Positions 1 through 17,500 of a stretch of 64,000 nt of DNA are shown here, in pieces. The translations under genes were made by a program, and so were the position numbers. The stretch spans positions 24,964,501-25,028,500 of the forward strand of contig NC_083383.1 of assembly GCF_031755915.1 (NCBI RefSeq). Reading direction: 5' to 3'. Position 1 is the first letter of the stretch, and each line of letters begins with the position of its first letter. The notes under the pieces are model-generated. The model was not told the origin of the DNA. It searched no databases and was given only the letters and a program-made list of their open reading frames with translations. The DNA comes from Ziziphus jujuba (taxonomy: Eukaryota > Streptophyta > Magnoliopsida > Rosales > Rhamnaceae).

Positions 1-1453
1 AATAAAATATTAAGATTGGATATTTTGTTAATAAACTAGTATTGATATGACAATAATGTGGATTTTTTAGTTGGATGCCACATTAAATTCTATCTCATCT
101 CAGTAACTTCTTGGTATAAATTGTTGGTATCCCTATCATTATTGTAAGTTTAAATCTTTTTTATTTTATTTTTTATATTATATTTGTAGAGTTTGGAATT
201 CAAAATCAATTATTGGATAATAAAAGGAATAATACTAAAACTAATAAATATATTGACTAAGATCTATACCCAGTACTATATAACCATAATATCTGATTAA
301 CTTATATTTAATTATGTTTATCCTTTTGTAAAATGAGGTTGACCACTTATACCTACTATTAACACTAACGCAATCTTTTCCTTTTGTTAAGGTTGGTTAA
401 AAACAAAGGGAAAAAAAACTAGGGCAGAGAAAAAAAAAAAAAAAAAAACCTTTGAGCGATGGATAAGAATTTAAACGAATTTGAAATTAATTAAATCAAT
501 TGCATTTAAGTCAAATCTGGATTGTAAAATTTGGAATTTGGAAATTCAATTTAATTTAACAAAGAAATTTTGCATCAAGAAACCTTTTGGTAAAGAATAA
601 ATATTGATGTTAAAGGATAAGTGTAATATAAAATTGATAATAAAATAATGACATTTGTCATTGATAAATTTTTTTATGAGAATTTATAGTGTCACTACTT
701 AACCAATTCTATATAGTTCCATTATTAGTTTATATTTTTATTTCCATTTAAAATTATTATTAAAGGCATTTAATAATTAAATTTATTTGAATAATCTCTT
801 TATACAGTTTTATTCTTCCTTTCAAATTATACATAACATATATTATTCTCTATCTAACTCATATTCCATTATAAATTAGGATTGCAGATACAACAATTAT
901 ACATAAATTATGGAAGCTGAAAAACATGAAACAACAAAATGTATTTATTTTTTAAATTTATTTTTTATTTCGTGAAATTCAACTTGTTGTAACCCAAACA
1001 TTAAATCCCTATACTTATAACACGCTTAAATGGGAAGAGATATTTATTAAATAGAAAGAATGAAATCAATACTAGCTTATCGTTGACTGTGCTTCCTACT
1101 AACTCCGCCAACCTCAAATGGGTATACTGATTTAGTCGCAGTTGAACCCATAGCTGCTGCCTTTACTCTGCCTACTTGTTGTGCCAATTTGTTGTTTTGT
1201 AATTTTTAGTTTGGACTTTTTTTTTTCCTGCACTTATAACAACAGTTTCCATGGTTAGTCAGGTTGGAACAACATTCTTATGTTTAGTTCTAGTTTGTTG
1301 AAATTCACTTTTTATTTGGAAGTTTAAAACTGAACATTTTTCAATTGTTTAGAAAAATCCATCCGAACATTCTTGTAATATTTGACTCTTATCTATCGAA
1401 CACTATATAAATATACAGATATTAAACACCGTACATTATGAAATATTACAATT

Positions 1454-1543
1454 GAGTTTCCTCCAACCAAACATGATAGTCCTTTTCCAAAGCCTTCTGA
1501 GTTTCCTCCAACCAAACATGATAGTCCTTTTCCAAAGCCTTCT
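1454..1543. repeat. 45-bp tandem duplication
   Basis: Two adjacent copies of a 45-bp unit that starts GAGTTTCCTCCAACC and ends AAAGCCTTCT. They look identical over the whole unit, so this is a recent local duplication in intergenic DNA. It carries no gene. Confidence 0.9.
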
Positions 1544-2089
1544 GATTTGTTGTGGAAGGAAGTTTAGCTTCTAGAATTGTGGAATAAGGTTTAGGCATTT
1601 GATATGTGAATTATTTGTAAAAGATGCATAATTTTGGAGATTGTATGAATTGAAGATATTTTAGATATTAAAAATATTATATTAAATAATTTTATATATA
1701 TTGTAGATTTAAATGATAATGTATAAATAATATAACTGCATAAATTCCTTTTGAAATTGTAAAAATAATTTTTATTTTTTGATAAAATAGTTATTTTTTT
1801 TATTATAACTTTAAAAGAGGTAATTTTTTATCTCTGTCAAAATTTGAATTCGGAACTTGTATTTCAAATAATTTTATCTCTAAACTAAGCCAAAAAGTAT
1901 AAAATTTTAAAATTTTTAAAATTTTAATAGATTAGTTGGTAGCTCTAATTTCAAAATTTCAGTTTTTTAATTAATTTTTAATATTAAAATAATTAAATAT
2001 TTCAATTTCTAATTACTATTGATTCTGATAAGAAATAAAAAAAAAAATTGTAAAATTAAATTTGATGATGTTGTGAAGCTGTGACTCTG

Positions 2090-2141
2090 TGAGTCAGTGG
2101 TGGTGGGCAAGTCAAAGTCAGCGGTGGCGGGCAAGTCAAAG
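2090..2141. repeat. 24-bp tandem duplication
   Basis: Two adjacent near-identical copies of a 24-bp unit built around GGTGGTGGGCAAGTCAA and GGTGGCGGGCAAGTCAA. This is a short GC-richer island in AT-rich surroundings, with no coding role that I can support. Confidence 0.7.
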
Positions 2142-2194
2142 TGTACCAATAGCCACGTACTTCAAAACGTCACCAAGCATCCACCGATGGACTG

Positions 2195-2225
<31 letters not shown>

Positions 2226-2227
2226 TT
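2195..2227. repeat. (TTTA)n microsatellite
   Basis: About eight uninterrupted copies of the tetranucleotide ATTT. Confidence 0.9.
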
Positions 2228-2839
2228 GGGAGTAAAAAGGCAACAACCGACAACCACTTTTCTCTCTTTACCAGAAAAAGAAAAAGAGGAAAAAAAAAAA
2301 AAAAAACACTTTTCTCTACCTGCTTCCAAGATCAATCATTGTAAATTGCAATCAGCGCATTTGTCGGAAGTTCAAATTAGCTGTCTATATTCTACAATAT
2401 ATTTTAGTAAGATATTAATGACTCCACAAGTGGGGAAAAAAAAATTTGATACATAAATTAACAATATATTTCATCTGAAACATTTAAGAATTATATTAAT
2501 TCCAATTTAATTATTTGTCAAAAATATATATTTTAATCATTTAAATTTTAAAAAATTACAATACCAACTGTTTTCGTTTGGGTGCTATGAATGATTTTTA
2601 TTTTGTTCGAAAGTGTAAATAAAACAACAAAAGAAGTCCACTTAGAAAAAAATAAAATAAAAATTTGATGACTTTTTATAACCTGAAAAAAGATTGAAAA
2701 TATTTTTTAACCAAGAAAAATGGAACTGTTTTTAATTTCAACCTCACAAGAGGTGATGAAATTAACCCATAAATTGATCAAAATGTTTTAATTAAATTTC
2801 TTTAATAACTATATAACAATTGATTGTCATGACCTCTGT

Positions 2840-2841
<2 letters not shown>

Positions 2842-2887
<46 letters not shown>
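2842..2887. repeat. (TA)n microsatellite
   Basis: About 23 uninterrupted TA units, the longest dinucleotide tract in the window. Shorter (TA)n tracts occur near 7801-7820, 10565-10592, 20879-20901 and 31796-31823. Confidence 0.95.
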
Positions 2888-2889
<2 letters not shown>

Positions 2890-3810
2890 AGTCATGATAT
2901 GTTTGATTAAAAAAAAAAAAAATGTTACTTGTCTCATGACATACCATTAACAAATCTCATAGGTAATTGTTTTATATTTACAGCTAATCATAGACTTTGC
3001 GATGTGGGGTGGTTTATGTAACAAAGGGTGGTTTCTGCAAGTTGTTTACGTAAATTGATTTAGATCAACTCTGTTTTACCTTTACATATTAAAATAAAAA
3101 AATTTCTCATATCTGGAAAATCCCAAACAAATTTTATCCATGATATTTTTAATTACATGTGATTAGTACCCTTTTATATGTAATCGGCACCTGATTATGT
3201 AACTTGAGACCTCCCAGCTAAATTTGTTTGTGATTTTCTAAAAGAAAAAGTATCTATCATCAATTAAATATTAAACTTTTAGTTGTATTAATTATTTAAT
3301 TAATTATTTACTTCTATAAAAAAATATGTTAAAGAATAACATTTATTAGCCTTTGAATTTAAATTACACATGATATTAACTACAATGTTTTGTAAATAAA
3401 ATTTCTTTTTACATATTGTGATTGAATAAAAACTATAATAATAATTTGATATATGTATTTTGATATATAAAAAAGTAGATTTTTCATCAAAAGTTTAACT
3501 GAACACTTATTGAATATTTAATTAAAAAAAATCTATATGAAAAATTGAACTTAGACAGTTAAACTGTTATATCAGTACATATAAGATGCTTCGTTAATAA
3601 TAGGTTATGCATGGTAACAAATAATATATTCTTTAAATAATATTTTCTCAAGATGACTAATTTTAGCAAAAAAATAAAAAACTTTACGCGTAGGCAAATA
3701 GGTCATTAGCAATGATTAAATGCAAGACTAATCCAATCAATTACAAAACTTGTCCAATTAGACTGGCACTAGGACAACAAGCAACAATTGCTAGGAATCA
3801 TGTGGGGCAG

Positions 3811-3916
3811 TATCTTTTCCTGCGCAGCCTGCTGCTTGGCTTTTCTTCCTGTGCGCAGCCTGCTGCTTGGCTTTTCTTCCTGTGCGCAGCCTGCTGCTTG
3901 GCTCTTTTCTTCCTGT
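3811..3916. repeat. 31-bp promoter-proximal tandem repeat upstream of OPR copy 1
   Basis: Two exact adjacent 31-bp copies (3840-3870 and 3871-3901) are preceded by a shortened copy (3811-3839) and followed by a partial one. Each unit contains GCAGCCTGCTGC, a perfect inverted repeat (GCAGC-CT-GCTGC). The array ends only about 12 bp before the TATA box of OPR copy 1. No such array precedes OPR copy 2. Any role in transcription is inference. Confidence 0.9.
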
Positions 3917-3927
3917 TCTTGTGTGCG

Positions 3928-3935
3928 TATATATA
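3928..3935 (+). promoter_or_regulatory. TATA box of OPR copy 1
   Basis: TATATATA followed by CCCAC lies about 86 bp before the start codon. OPR copy 2 has the same arrangement (TATATATT then ACCCACTT at 11786-11793), so the core promoter was duplicated with the gene. The leader that follows is CT-rich and then GAA-rich, as is usual for a plant 5' UTR. Confidence 0.7.
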
Positions 3936-4020
3936 CCCACTTTTTCCTTCATTTCATTTGCAGAAAATTCACAAATTATCAGAAGAAGAAAAAGAAGAAG
4001 AAAACGACACCCAAATCAAA

Positions 4021-7556
<3,536 letters not shown>

Positions 7557-7660
7557 CCATTACGAAATGTGTGTGGATTTTGAATGATTTTGTTGTGATT
7601 GACAATATCTGTTTTTATTATAGCTGTTTTTGAATTCAACTGTAGTTGTGGTATGATAAA

Positions 7661-7666
7661 AATAAA
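7661..7666 (+). terminator. Candidate polyadenylation signal of OPR copy 1
   Basis: AATAAA lies about 105 bases after the stop codon, in a T-rich 3' region. The position fits a plant near-upstream element, but the cleavage site cannot be set without transcripts. Confidence 0.5.
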
Positions 7667-10560
7667 AGGCAGAGGGTTGTTCTACTTGAGTGTTTCTCCA
7701 ACTTTTTGTCTTTGGTTTTTTGTTTTTTATTTTTTGTTTTTTTTTAAAATTTTTCCAATGGGGTGAAATTCAAATTCTTGTGTTGCTATAGTGAAGTTTG
7801 ATATATATATATATATATATTTTTTTTTTCTTTATTCGAGAATTAGTTCATAAAATTTTGATTTATCAGATGACTATTAAAATCACAACTGTTATGATAA
7901 TGAATAATCAGTTTTATTTAAAATTTAAAAGTTATATAGGAAAGTAAGCTTAGTTTCTACATTTTTATTTTTATTTTTATTTATTTTTATTATTTATTAT
8001 TATTATTAATATTTTTTTGTAATAGAACCTATAGTTTCTACTAAATATATTTTCTATAGTTCATAACATAGAAATGTAGTTTCTCTAAGTTTCTACTAAA
8101 TATAGTTTCTACTTTTTTTTTTCTTTCTTTTTTTTTTTTATAAAAACAATAATATAGAAATCTAGTCCAAAAAAAAAAAGGAAGAAGATTTGCATATGTG
8201 CCTTTCCACCAAAAATTTCCCCTTGTGCCTTGGTCTATTTTGACTTGGCTTGAAGAAAAAAATAAAATAAAATAAAATCGAAACCCAAACTTTTTTTCAC
8301 ATGGATGATGTGACAAAAGTATTCGAATTTGAAAATTTCGAAGACGATAAAAACAAAACTATTATCCATGAATTCAACGGGCAAGGGCGATAAGTTTGAG
8401 TCAATGATGGTGCGCAGGGCAAACAGTCACATGTCATCGTTGCAAACTTTTTATCCAAATGATGGGGCAGCCCACGCACTTGCATACGTCAGCAAGAATG
8501 ATTAATAGCGTGAAACAAACAAAAAAAATCAACCACCGCTTTTATTCTCCTCCATTGCTTCCTTCGTGTGGGACCACCCTTTACCAGTAAAATAATTTTG
8601 AGGGAATATTGTATTTATGATAAATAATAAATTATTTTTCAGATTTTTGAAAAATTATTTAGATCTAGAGCAGTCTAAAATTACTTTTATACTTTCATAA
8701 AATTAAATTATTCTTCAATTCCTTTGATTCTTTTTTTAATAATTAATTTGAAAGCTTTAAAGGTTTTTTCTTTTATTTTTTATTAAATTTTATTTGAACT
8801 ATGTGATTATTTTTTCTTTTTTTCTTTTTTTGAATATGTGATACTTTTGATTACTTAGATTTTTCTAAGTCAAATATTTGACAAATGCAGTTAAATATAT
8901 TTGAAATATTATAATATAATTAGTTAAATACATTTGAAAATTATAAAATATTTAATTAAATATATTTGATAAATTGTCATTTAATTAAAAAAGTTTATTT
9001 AACTAAAATCATTATGTAGTTTTTTAAAATAAAAATTGAAAAACTATAGGAGAGTTTAAATAAAACAAATTAAAAATATAGATTCTTCAAATTAATTTTT
9101 TTTCAAAATTATCAAAATATTTCATTTTTCCAAAACAAAAAAAGAAAAAAAATAAAAAAACATTTGAAATATAATTTAATTTTACTATACACGAGTAATT
9201 TAATTCGTTATAAGAGAATGTGCATGATTTATCAAAAATCTGAAAAATATTTTTATATTTATTCCAAATTTGAGAACGTGTAAATGAAATATTTCCTTTA
9301 TTTAAACAATAATAGCAAACACATATTTATATTATAAAAAATATTATTGGTTAGAAGTGATGAGAAAATATGAAGTATATATCATTTATGATAATGCGAA
9401 AGTTTTTTAAATTATTTATTAAATTTATATAAATAAAATAATAATATTTAATTAATTTATTTTTATAATTTTTTATTTATATTTAAATTATATAAATATA
9501 TCAATTAATAAAATCTCAATACATATTATTCGATAAATATTTTACTATATAGCATATGACTTTTTGATGCAGTATAGCATATGACTTATTAACTGACTAA
9601 TGCTATAGGTTCACTGGTTAAAACAAAAAAAAAAAAAAAAAAAAAAAAACCGAAAATGCTGTGGTACCTTTCTTTTTTCAGTTTTAAAAAATCAAATCCA
9701 ATTTAAATTAAATTATGTATCAAACAAAATTAAACTAAATCAATCAATGATGGTCACATCAGCCTGAATCCCATAAGTGATCGTTGCTAGTTACCAATGA
9801 TTACGTAGATGTCAGTCTTGTTCGATCGGTTTTTAACTGATGTATTACGAACTATTTCTTTGGTTGGATCTAGTTTGGACTTTGCCGTAAGGATCCAATT
9901 CAATAATACATATCTTTTTATTTTTAATAATTTGAAGTATTATTATTTATAATTTTAAAAAATTATAATAAAAATATTAATAATATTAAAATTATTAAAA
10001 TATTCATTAAAAATTTGATATAATAATATTAAGTTAGTTTATCTTTTTAATTTATTTATCCATTTAACAGTTTACTATTTAATATTTATATTATATAAAT
10101 ATATTAATTAATAATAAATAAATTTGATAATTATTTTGGTACATATAATATTATTATAAAAATATATATCCACTTCAAATTTATGTTGAAAGTCATCCAA
10201 ATCAAATCAAACTGATTTTGAGATAAAAACGGAACCAAACAACTTTAATCTGGTTGGTTTGCATCAATTTTTCCTTTTTCTTTTTTTTTTAATTTATTTT
10301 TTTATTTTTTTAAGTTGTGCCCACCCATATGATGATGGTGACAAAAAATTTTAATAGTGAATCACTTATTTTTGACAAAATTGACAAAATAAATAAAAAT
10401 GTATTTATGAGTTTCAAGATATCTATATATATATATAGATATATATTTTCAGTTCCAGTGGTAAAACAATTATTATTCTCTATTTTATTTATATTTGGTG
10501 TTATTGGCAATTCTTTTTAAAGTTTAATATTACTTGTTCAAACATCAAAGTGGTAGTATG

Positions 10561-10601
<41 letters not shown>

Positions 10602-11780
10602 TTACATACTGCTGTGATAATGAGAAAATGAGTAGTAGTCTTTTTTTATTTACCCAAAAGTAGCTAATAAGTAACTTTTTTTATTTTTATTTATTTTTTA
10701 TCATTTACAATATATATATTCATGATCTTAAATTTATTCTTCAGTATTTTATAAAACAAACCAATCTTATTTGACAATAATATGTAACTTAGAAAAATGG
10801 TACATAAGTTTTTTTAGGTGGAGTAGGATCCTTTTCTCAAGTTGGTTTGTCATATCATTTAATGTATAGTTAATGGCTAGAATTAAATCTAATTATTTTA
10901 TTTAAAAAGGAAACAATTCTAATAATCTCACATAAGGCTAATTTCCTATTATGTTTTTAAGAGTTATTTTTGACGAAAATAAATAATATTACTAAGCATT
11001 TCTCTAAATGAAAATGAGATGTGAATGTTATCATAATTTTGTTAAAAAATAATGCAAATAAATGAAATATTATAGAAATTAAATAAAAAGAAATTGTTGT
11101 AACTATTACTATTGCTAGTTACTAGAATGAAAACAATATAAACTACAGAAATCAAAAGCTTATGATTTATCAATCTAATAATCCAGAAAACTTTATAAGA
11201 AAATCAAGTTTGTGAATACTTGTGATTTATCATATATCTTTTTGTATTTTATACTTAGAAAATTATATTAATCCATAGCATTAACGAAAAAAAAAATCAT
11301 AAATATAAAAACTTTAAATGATATCTCTTTTTTCCTAAAATCATTCAAATCATTAGTTATGATTATTAACTTATTTTAGGCAAATCAAATGGTTTAATTT
11401 TTTTGTAAACAAGTAGCATCATATCTTTAAACTAGTTTGATATTCTTTATTTCTGTGAAACAATAATATTATGGATAATAAAATATTAATAAAAAATATG
11501 TATTAGTATACTATCCATTGATATATTTATATAATTTAAATATAAATATAAATAAGTAAACTACCCAAATTACTATATTGTTTGCCAAATTAAATAAAAT
11601 CCATTAATAATTGACATATAGGGGAGAATTTTTAAGGAAACTGAAATTCAAAGCAAACTTTACATAGAAAATGGAGATATAACTGTGGGAATAAATAACA
11701 ATAAGAAAGAAGAAAAGTGACGGATTAAGACAGGTTATAATAGTCAATAAATCTTCACCTAGAAGTGAGTTGTCGGTTCG
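7667..11780. other. AT-rich spacer between the two OPR genes
   Basis: No supported gene. The spacer holds long A and T runs, (TA)n tracts, a 24-bp AT palindrome at 10419-10442 and short direct repeats (for example AGTTTCTACTAAATATA near 8031 and 8089, and TATAGCATATGACT near 9550 and 9574). A less AT-biased patch at 8300-8560 has short open frames only. It may contain decayed MITEs, but I found no clear termini. Confidence 0.5.
10419..10442. repeat. 24-bp perfect AT palindrome
   Basis: ATATCTATATATATATATAG followed by ATAT is self-complementary over 24 bases. It could extrude as a hairpin, but in such AT-rich DNA it may be chance microsatellite structure. Confidence 0.6.
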
Positions 11781-11785
11781 GCGTG

Positions 11786-11793
11786 TATATATT
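11786..11793 (+). promoter_or_regulatory. TATA box of OPR copy 2
   Basis: TATATATT followed by ACCCACTT, about 132 bp before the start codon. The element and its downstream flank match those of OPR copy 1. The leader ends in an AG/GAA-rich stretch just before the ATG. Confidence 0.6.
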
Positions 11794-12422
11794 ACCCACT
11801 TGCGTCTTTATTCATTTTCAGAGCAACAAAATTTAGTTATCAGAGACACAGAGCAGGATAAGCAAAAACAAGACCTTGCAATCCCACAAATCAGGAGAAG
11901 AAGAAGAAGAAGACGAAAACACAAATGGCTGCTGCTCAACCTCCCACCATTCCTCTTCTTACACCTTACAAGTTGGGAAAGTTTGATCTTTCTCATAGGT
12001 AATTTTATTCCTCTCCATATTCATATTGTTTCTCTCTTTTTTGCTTCTTTTGCAGTTCCTGTTCTGGGTCTTTGTATGGATGTGCTATGGAAGAGTTTTT
12101 TGAATCCAAAAAAGTGTGTTTATTGTAAATGATATATCTATTTCTTGCATCAGGAATTGAATAAAATTGCGTAATCTTTAGATGGTTTTAAAAATTCCCA
12201 ACAATTTCTTTAGCTTCCTGATACCCTTTTATTGCCTTAGTTCTTAACTTTAATTTGCTTGCTGGTCCAGCACTTAGTTTTTTACTAGTATTTCTTTTCA
12301 GGTTTTTCTACCATTATTCCTTGTAAGTGTTTAAGCATGAATTTCATAAGCCCAAAAGCACACTTAAAACAGGTTTTTCTATGCTATGTTAGCTTAAGGA
12401 TTGTGTGTTATACCTAATATGA

Positions 12423-12584
<162 letters not shown>

Positions 12585-12649
12585 TAACTTCTACTGAAAC
12601 TTTTCATTTGAATGTATTTGCCTTCACTTCACTTGAAACTTAAATCTGA

Positions 12650-12862
<213 letters not shown>

Positions 12863-13246
12863 TAAGAACTTTACATTTTCATTTTCAAACTAAATCATTT
12901 GAGGTGAAGCAATTTGAGTGGTAGAAAATTTATAGAATTTAGAAGTAGAAGGACATGTTATGAATGTGCTCAAATTAAATTATGAATATAATTGGCTAAT
13001 TGCAACGAAATACTAGTTGCTAAATTCTGAAGTAGGCGTGGATGGAATAAATATGCAAAACTGACCTATTCATCTAGTAACATTGATAGTTTTGACCAAG
13101 CATTAAGTCTATCCCTTTATAAATTTTCTTTCTTATTGTTATTATTATTGGTTTTACTTTGAGTTTTCGTTTTAAAATATCTCTGAGGAAAACAACTTAT
13201 TCTGTAAGACTTGATTATATTGGAACCTTTTGTTTGAATGATCTGA

Positions 13247-13459
<213 letters not shown>

Positions 13460-13876
13460 TGAGTTTCTTCTTAAAAAGTCGTTGTGGTGGCTTTAGACAA
13501 TCGAAGACACTCGTAGAACTTCATAACATGATTTGATATTAGTTTCTTCAAACATTTGTTTTCACAGCATAAACAAACTATGTTAGCTGAACATTTGACC
13601 TAAATTTCCTTGTAGTGACAAACCTGTCAAAAGCTATGCATCAAATAGATCACCTATTATGATTGTTGGGAAAAGTGATAGCTTTCATTTTTTAAGTTTT
13701 GTCTAAGATGCTTTCTATAAAACGAAAATGTATAATCCTTTGAGGAAGATCAATTTTCTTGTTTTGTAAAATCATCTAACATGATACTGAGATTTCTCTT
13801 AATCCAGTTTTTTGTTCACTACTTCCTAAGCGTTTTGTTTTTAAAGCTGATAATAATCTGTTTTATATGCTGATAA

Positions 13877-14511
<635 letters not shown>

Positions 14512-14524
<13 letters not shown>

Positions 14525-17500
14525 TGCCCCCTCAAGCTAAGTGTGGAAAGAACACTTAGCTTGGGTCGAAGAAACTGTAACCGTTGTTTGGACAGTGGCT
14601 TGGTGAGAGCATCAGCAATTTGCTCGTTGCTGGAAATGTGACACACACGCAGATCACCTTGAGACACCTTTTCACGGACAAAGTGGAAGTCAACCTTGAT
14701 ATGTTTCATCTTAGAGTGAAGAACAGGGTTGGCACAAATGTACGTAGCACTCACATTATCACAATAGATGACTGGAACTTGAGGTATAGCTAATTTTAAC
14801 TCAGATAACAAAGATCGAAGCCAGCATAATTCAGATGTAGCAGTAGCAACCGAGCGGTACTCAGCTTCAGTAGAGGAACGAGAGACCGTACGTTGCTTCT
14901 TGGACATCCAAGAAATTGGGTTGGAACCAAGATACATGACATAGGCAGAGGTTGAAGTACTGTCGTCCTTATTACCGGCCCAATCAGCATCGCAAAAGGC
15001 ATGAAGAGAGGTGGAAGAGTTACGTGTAAGAAATAAACCAAAGGAACTGGTACCTTTAAGATACCGAAGAAGTCTTTTGACAGCAGCCCAGTGAGTTTCA
15101 GTAGGCTTATGCATAAATTGAGACAATTTATTAACAGCAAATGAAACATCAGGCCGAGTCAGAGATAGATATTGAAGACTTCCAACAACCTGGCGATACT
15201 GAGTGGCATCGGTCAGATTAGTTCCATCCGTGAGAGTTAGAGTAGCAGAGGTTGACATTGGCGTGGAAACTTCTTTCGCATCTAGCATATGTGTCTTAGC
15301 CAAGAGATCATGAATGTATTTTCTTTGTGTCAGAAGTAGGCCATCTGTGCGTGAAGTTACCTCAACTCCAAGAAAAAAATTCAAACCACCAAGATCTTTA
15401 AGAGAGAAGGCATTCGAAAGAGCTTTAACAAAGGTAGAGAGAGCAGAAGAGTTATTTCCAGTCAAAAGAATATCATCCACATATACCAGCAGATAAAGAA
15501 TGGTGTCTGAATGGTGAAAAGTAAACAGAGAAGCATCAGATATAGAATTGACAAACCCATATGAGAGAAGGAAGTTCTTCAATTCTGTATACCATGCTCG
15601 GGGGGCTTGCTTTAACCCGTATATGGCTTTCTTGAGCTTGCAGACATGGGTCGGCCGAGTGGAATCAATGAACCCTTGAGGTTGCTTCATGTACACCTCT
15701 TCAGTTAGATGGCCATGGAGAAAGGCATTGTTAATGTCAAGTTGCCTCAATGGCCAGTTTTTAGTTAAAGCAATTGACAAAACAATTCGGATGGTTGCTG
15801 GCTTTATGACTGGACTAAATGTTTCTGAATAATCAATGCCCGGTCGCTGGTGAAACCCCTTGGCAACTAAGCGAGCCTTATACCTGTTTATGGTACCATC
15901 TGAATTTCTCTTAATTCTGAACACCCACTTACTGCCCACCAGATTATATTTGGAACTAGGAGGAACCAATTCCCACGTACCATTTTGAACTAATGCATTA
16001 AACTCATCAGACATTGCAACACGCCAGTTTTCATCTTGGAGGGCCTGGGAGACAGTTTGGGGCTCAATCTCCGAAACCTGTGAGTGAGAGGTTGCCATAT
16101 AGAAATCCGAGAAAAGCTTGGGCTTAAAAATATTATTAAGAGACCTGGTTCGCATGGCATGCGTGCGATCAGTGAATTTTTTTCTTTGTGAGCTCGGTGG
16201 GTTTAGAGGAAGATGTGACGACATGTGAGGAGATATACCATGAGAAAGACTTGCTGCTTCCTGTGGACGAAACAACAGAGGCACTGATTGAGTGGCATGC
16301 TGTGACAGAGTAGGTGGAGATGGAGAAGGTGACTTAGAAGAAGGAATATCACGTGGGGAGAGCTTTTGAGAAGAACTAGTGGGAGTAGGTGAAGAAAGAG
16401 AATTTGATGTAGAAAAGGAAGCATCACGTGGGCATAGATGAGAAGAAGAAGGCTTAGTGGGATTAGGTAGAGAAAGAGAAGTGGATTTAGAAAAGGAGTC
16501 ATCATGTGGGGTTAGGTGGGGAGAAGAATTACTAGTGGGAGTAGGTGGAGAAAGAGAAGTTGATTTAGAAAAGGAAGGTTCACATGGGAGTTGGTTGGGA
16601 GAAGATATAGAAGAGATAAAAGGAACTGTTGTGTGCGGGTCACACATAGAAGTAATAGATAAATCCCAAGAATTAATATTTTCGGAATTATGGGGATAGA
16701 CCGATTGAGAGTTATATGGGAATATGGATTCTACAAAGGTAACATGCCTAGAAATATAATATTTATTTAGAGATAAATCATAGCATTTATAGGCACTTTG
16801 ATTAGGTTGATATCCTAAGAACACACAGGGTGTGGAAGTGGCTTCTAATTTGTGTCTGTTATATGGTTTGATCCAAGGATAACAGAGACAACCAAAAACC
16901 TTTAAATGATGATAATTGGGAGGCTTTTGAAACAGAATTTCAAATGGGGATTTTAGATGAAGAGTAGGAGTAGATAACCTATTAATTAAATAGACTGCAG
17001 TTTGAAAACTATGAGACCAAAATTTTAATGGTAATCCAGCATGAGATAATATTGCTAAACCAGTTTCCCGAATATGTCTATGACGTCTTTCTGCATAACC
17101 ATTATGCTCTGGTGTATGGGGTGGGGATAAAAAATGAGTTATACCAGTTTGTGCAAAAAAAGATTTTAATTTGATGAATTCACCACCATTATCTGAGTAA
17201 AAAGATATAATATTCGTGTCAAAAAATTTTTCCACATTAGTTTTGAATTGTACAAAAACAGAATAAACCTCAGACTTTTGTTTTAATGGATAAAACCAAA
17301 TATACTTAGTGAAATGGTCAACAAAAATGATATAATATTTAAATCCATCAACTGAGGTTATAGGTGCAGGACCCCATACATCAGAGTATAATAATTGTAA
17401 CGGTCTAGAGCTGGTCATAGAAGAAATATGAAAAGGAAGCTTATGAGCTTTATTACATTTGCATGGATTACAAAAAATTTTTTTTGAGGATGAGACAGGT

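Larger units (their letters stand above)
1..3700. other. AT-rich intergenic DNA upstream of OPR copy 1
   Basis: I see no supported gene here. The stretch is AT-rich, with homopolymer runs (poly-A near 430-447 and 2290-2306), a (TTTA)n tract, a long (TA)n tract and two short tandem duplications that are listed separately. The open frame at 2097-2456 runs through a (TTTA)n microsatellite and poly-lysine codons, so it is not a credible gene. Confidence 0.6.

Noticed and set aside
2097..2456. 119-codon open frame upstream of OPR copy 1
   Set aside because: It translates a (TTTA)n microsatellite and poly-A into FIYLFIYLF and poly-Lys, with no domain and no gene context.
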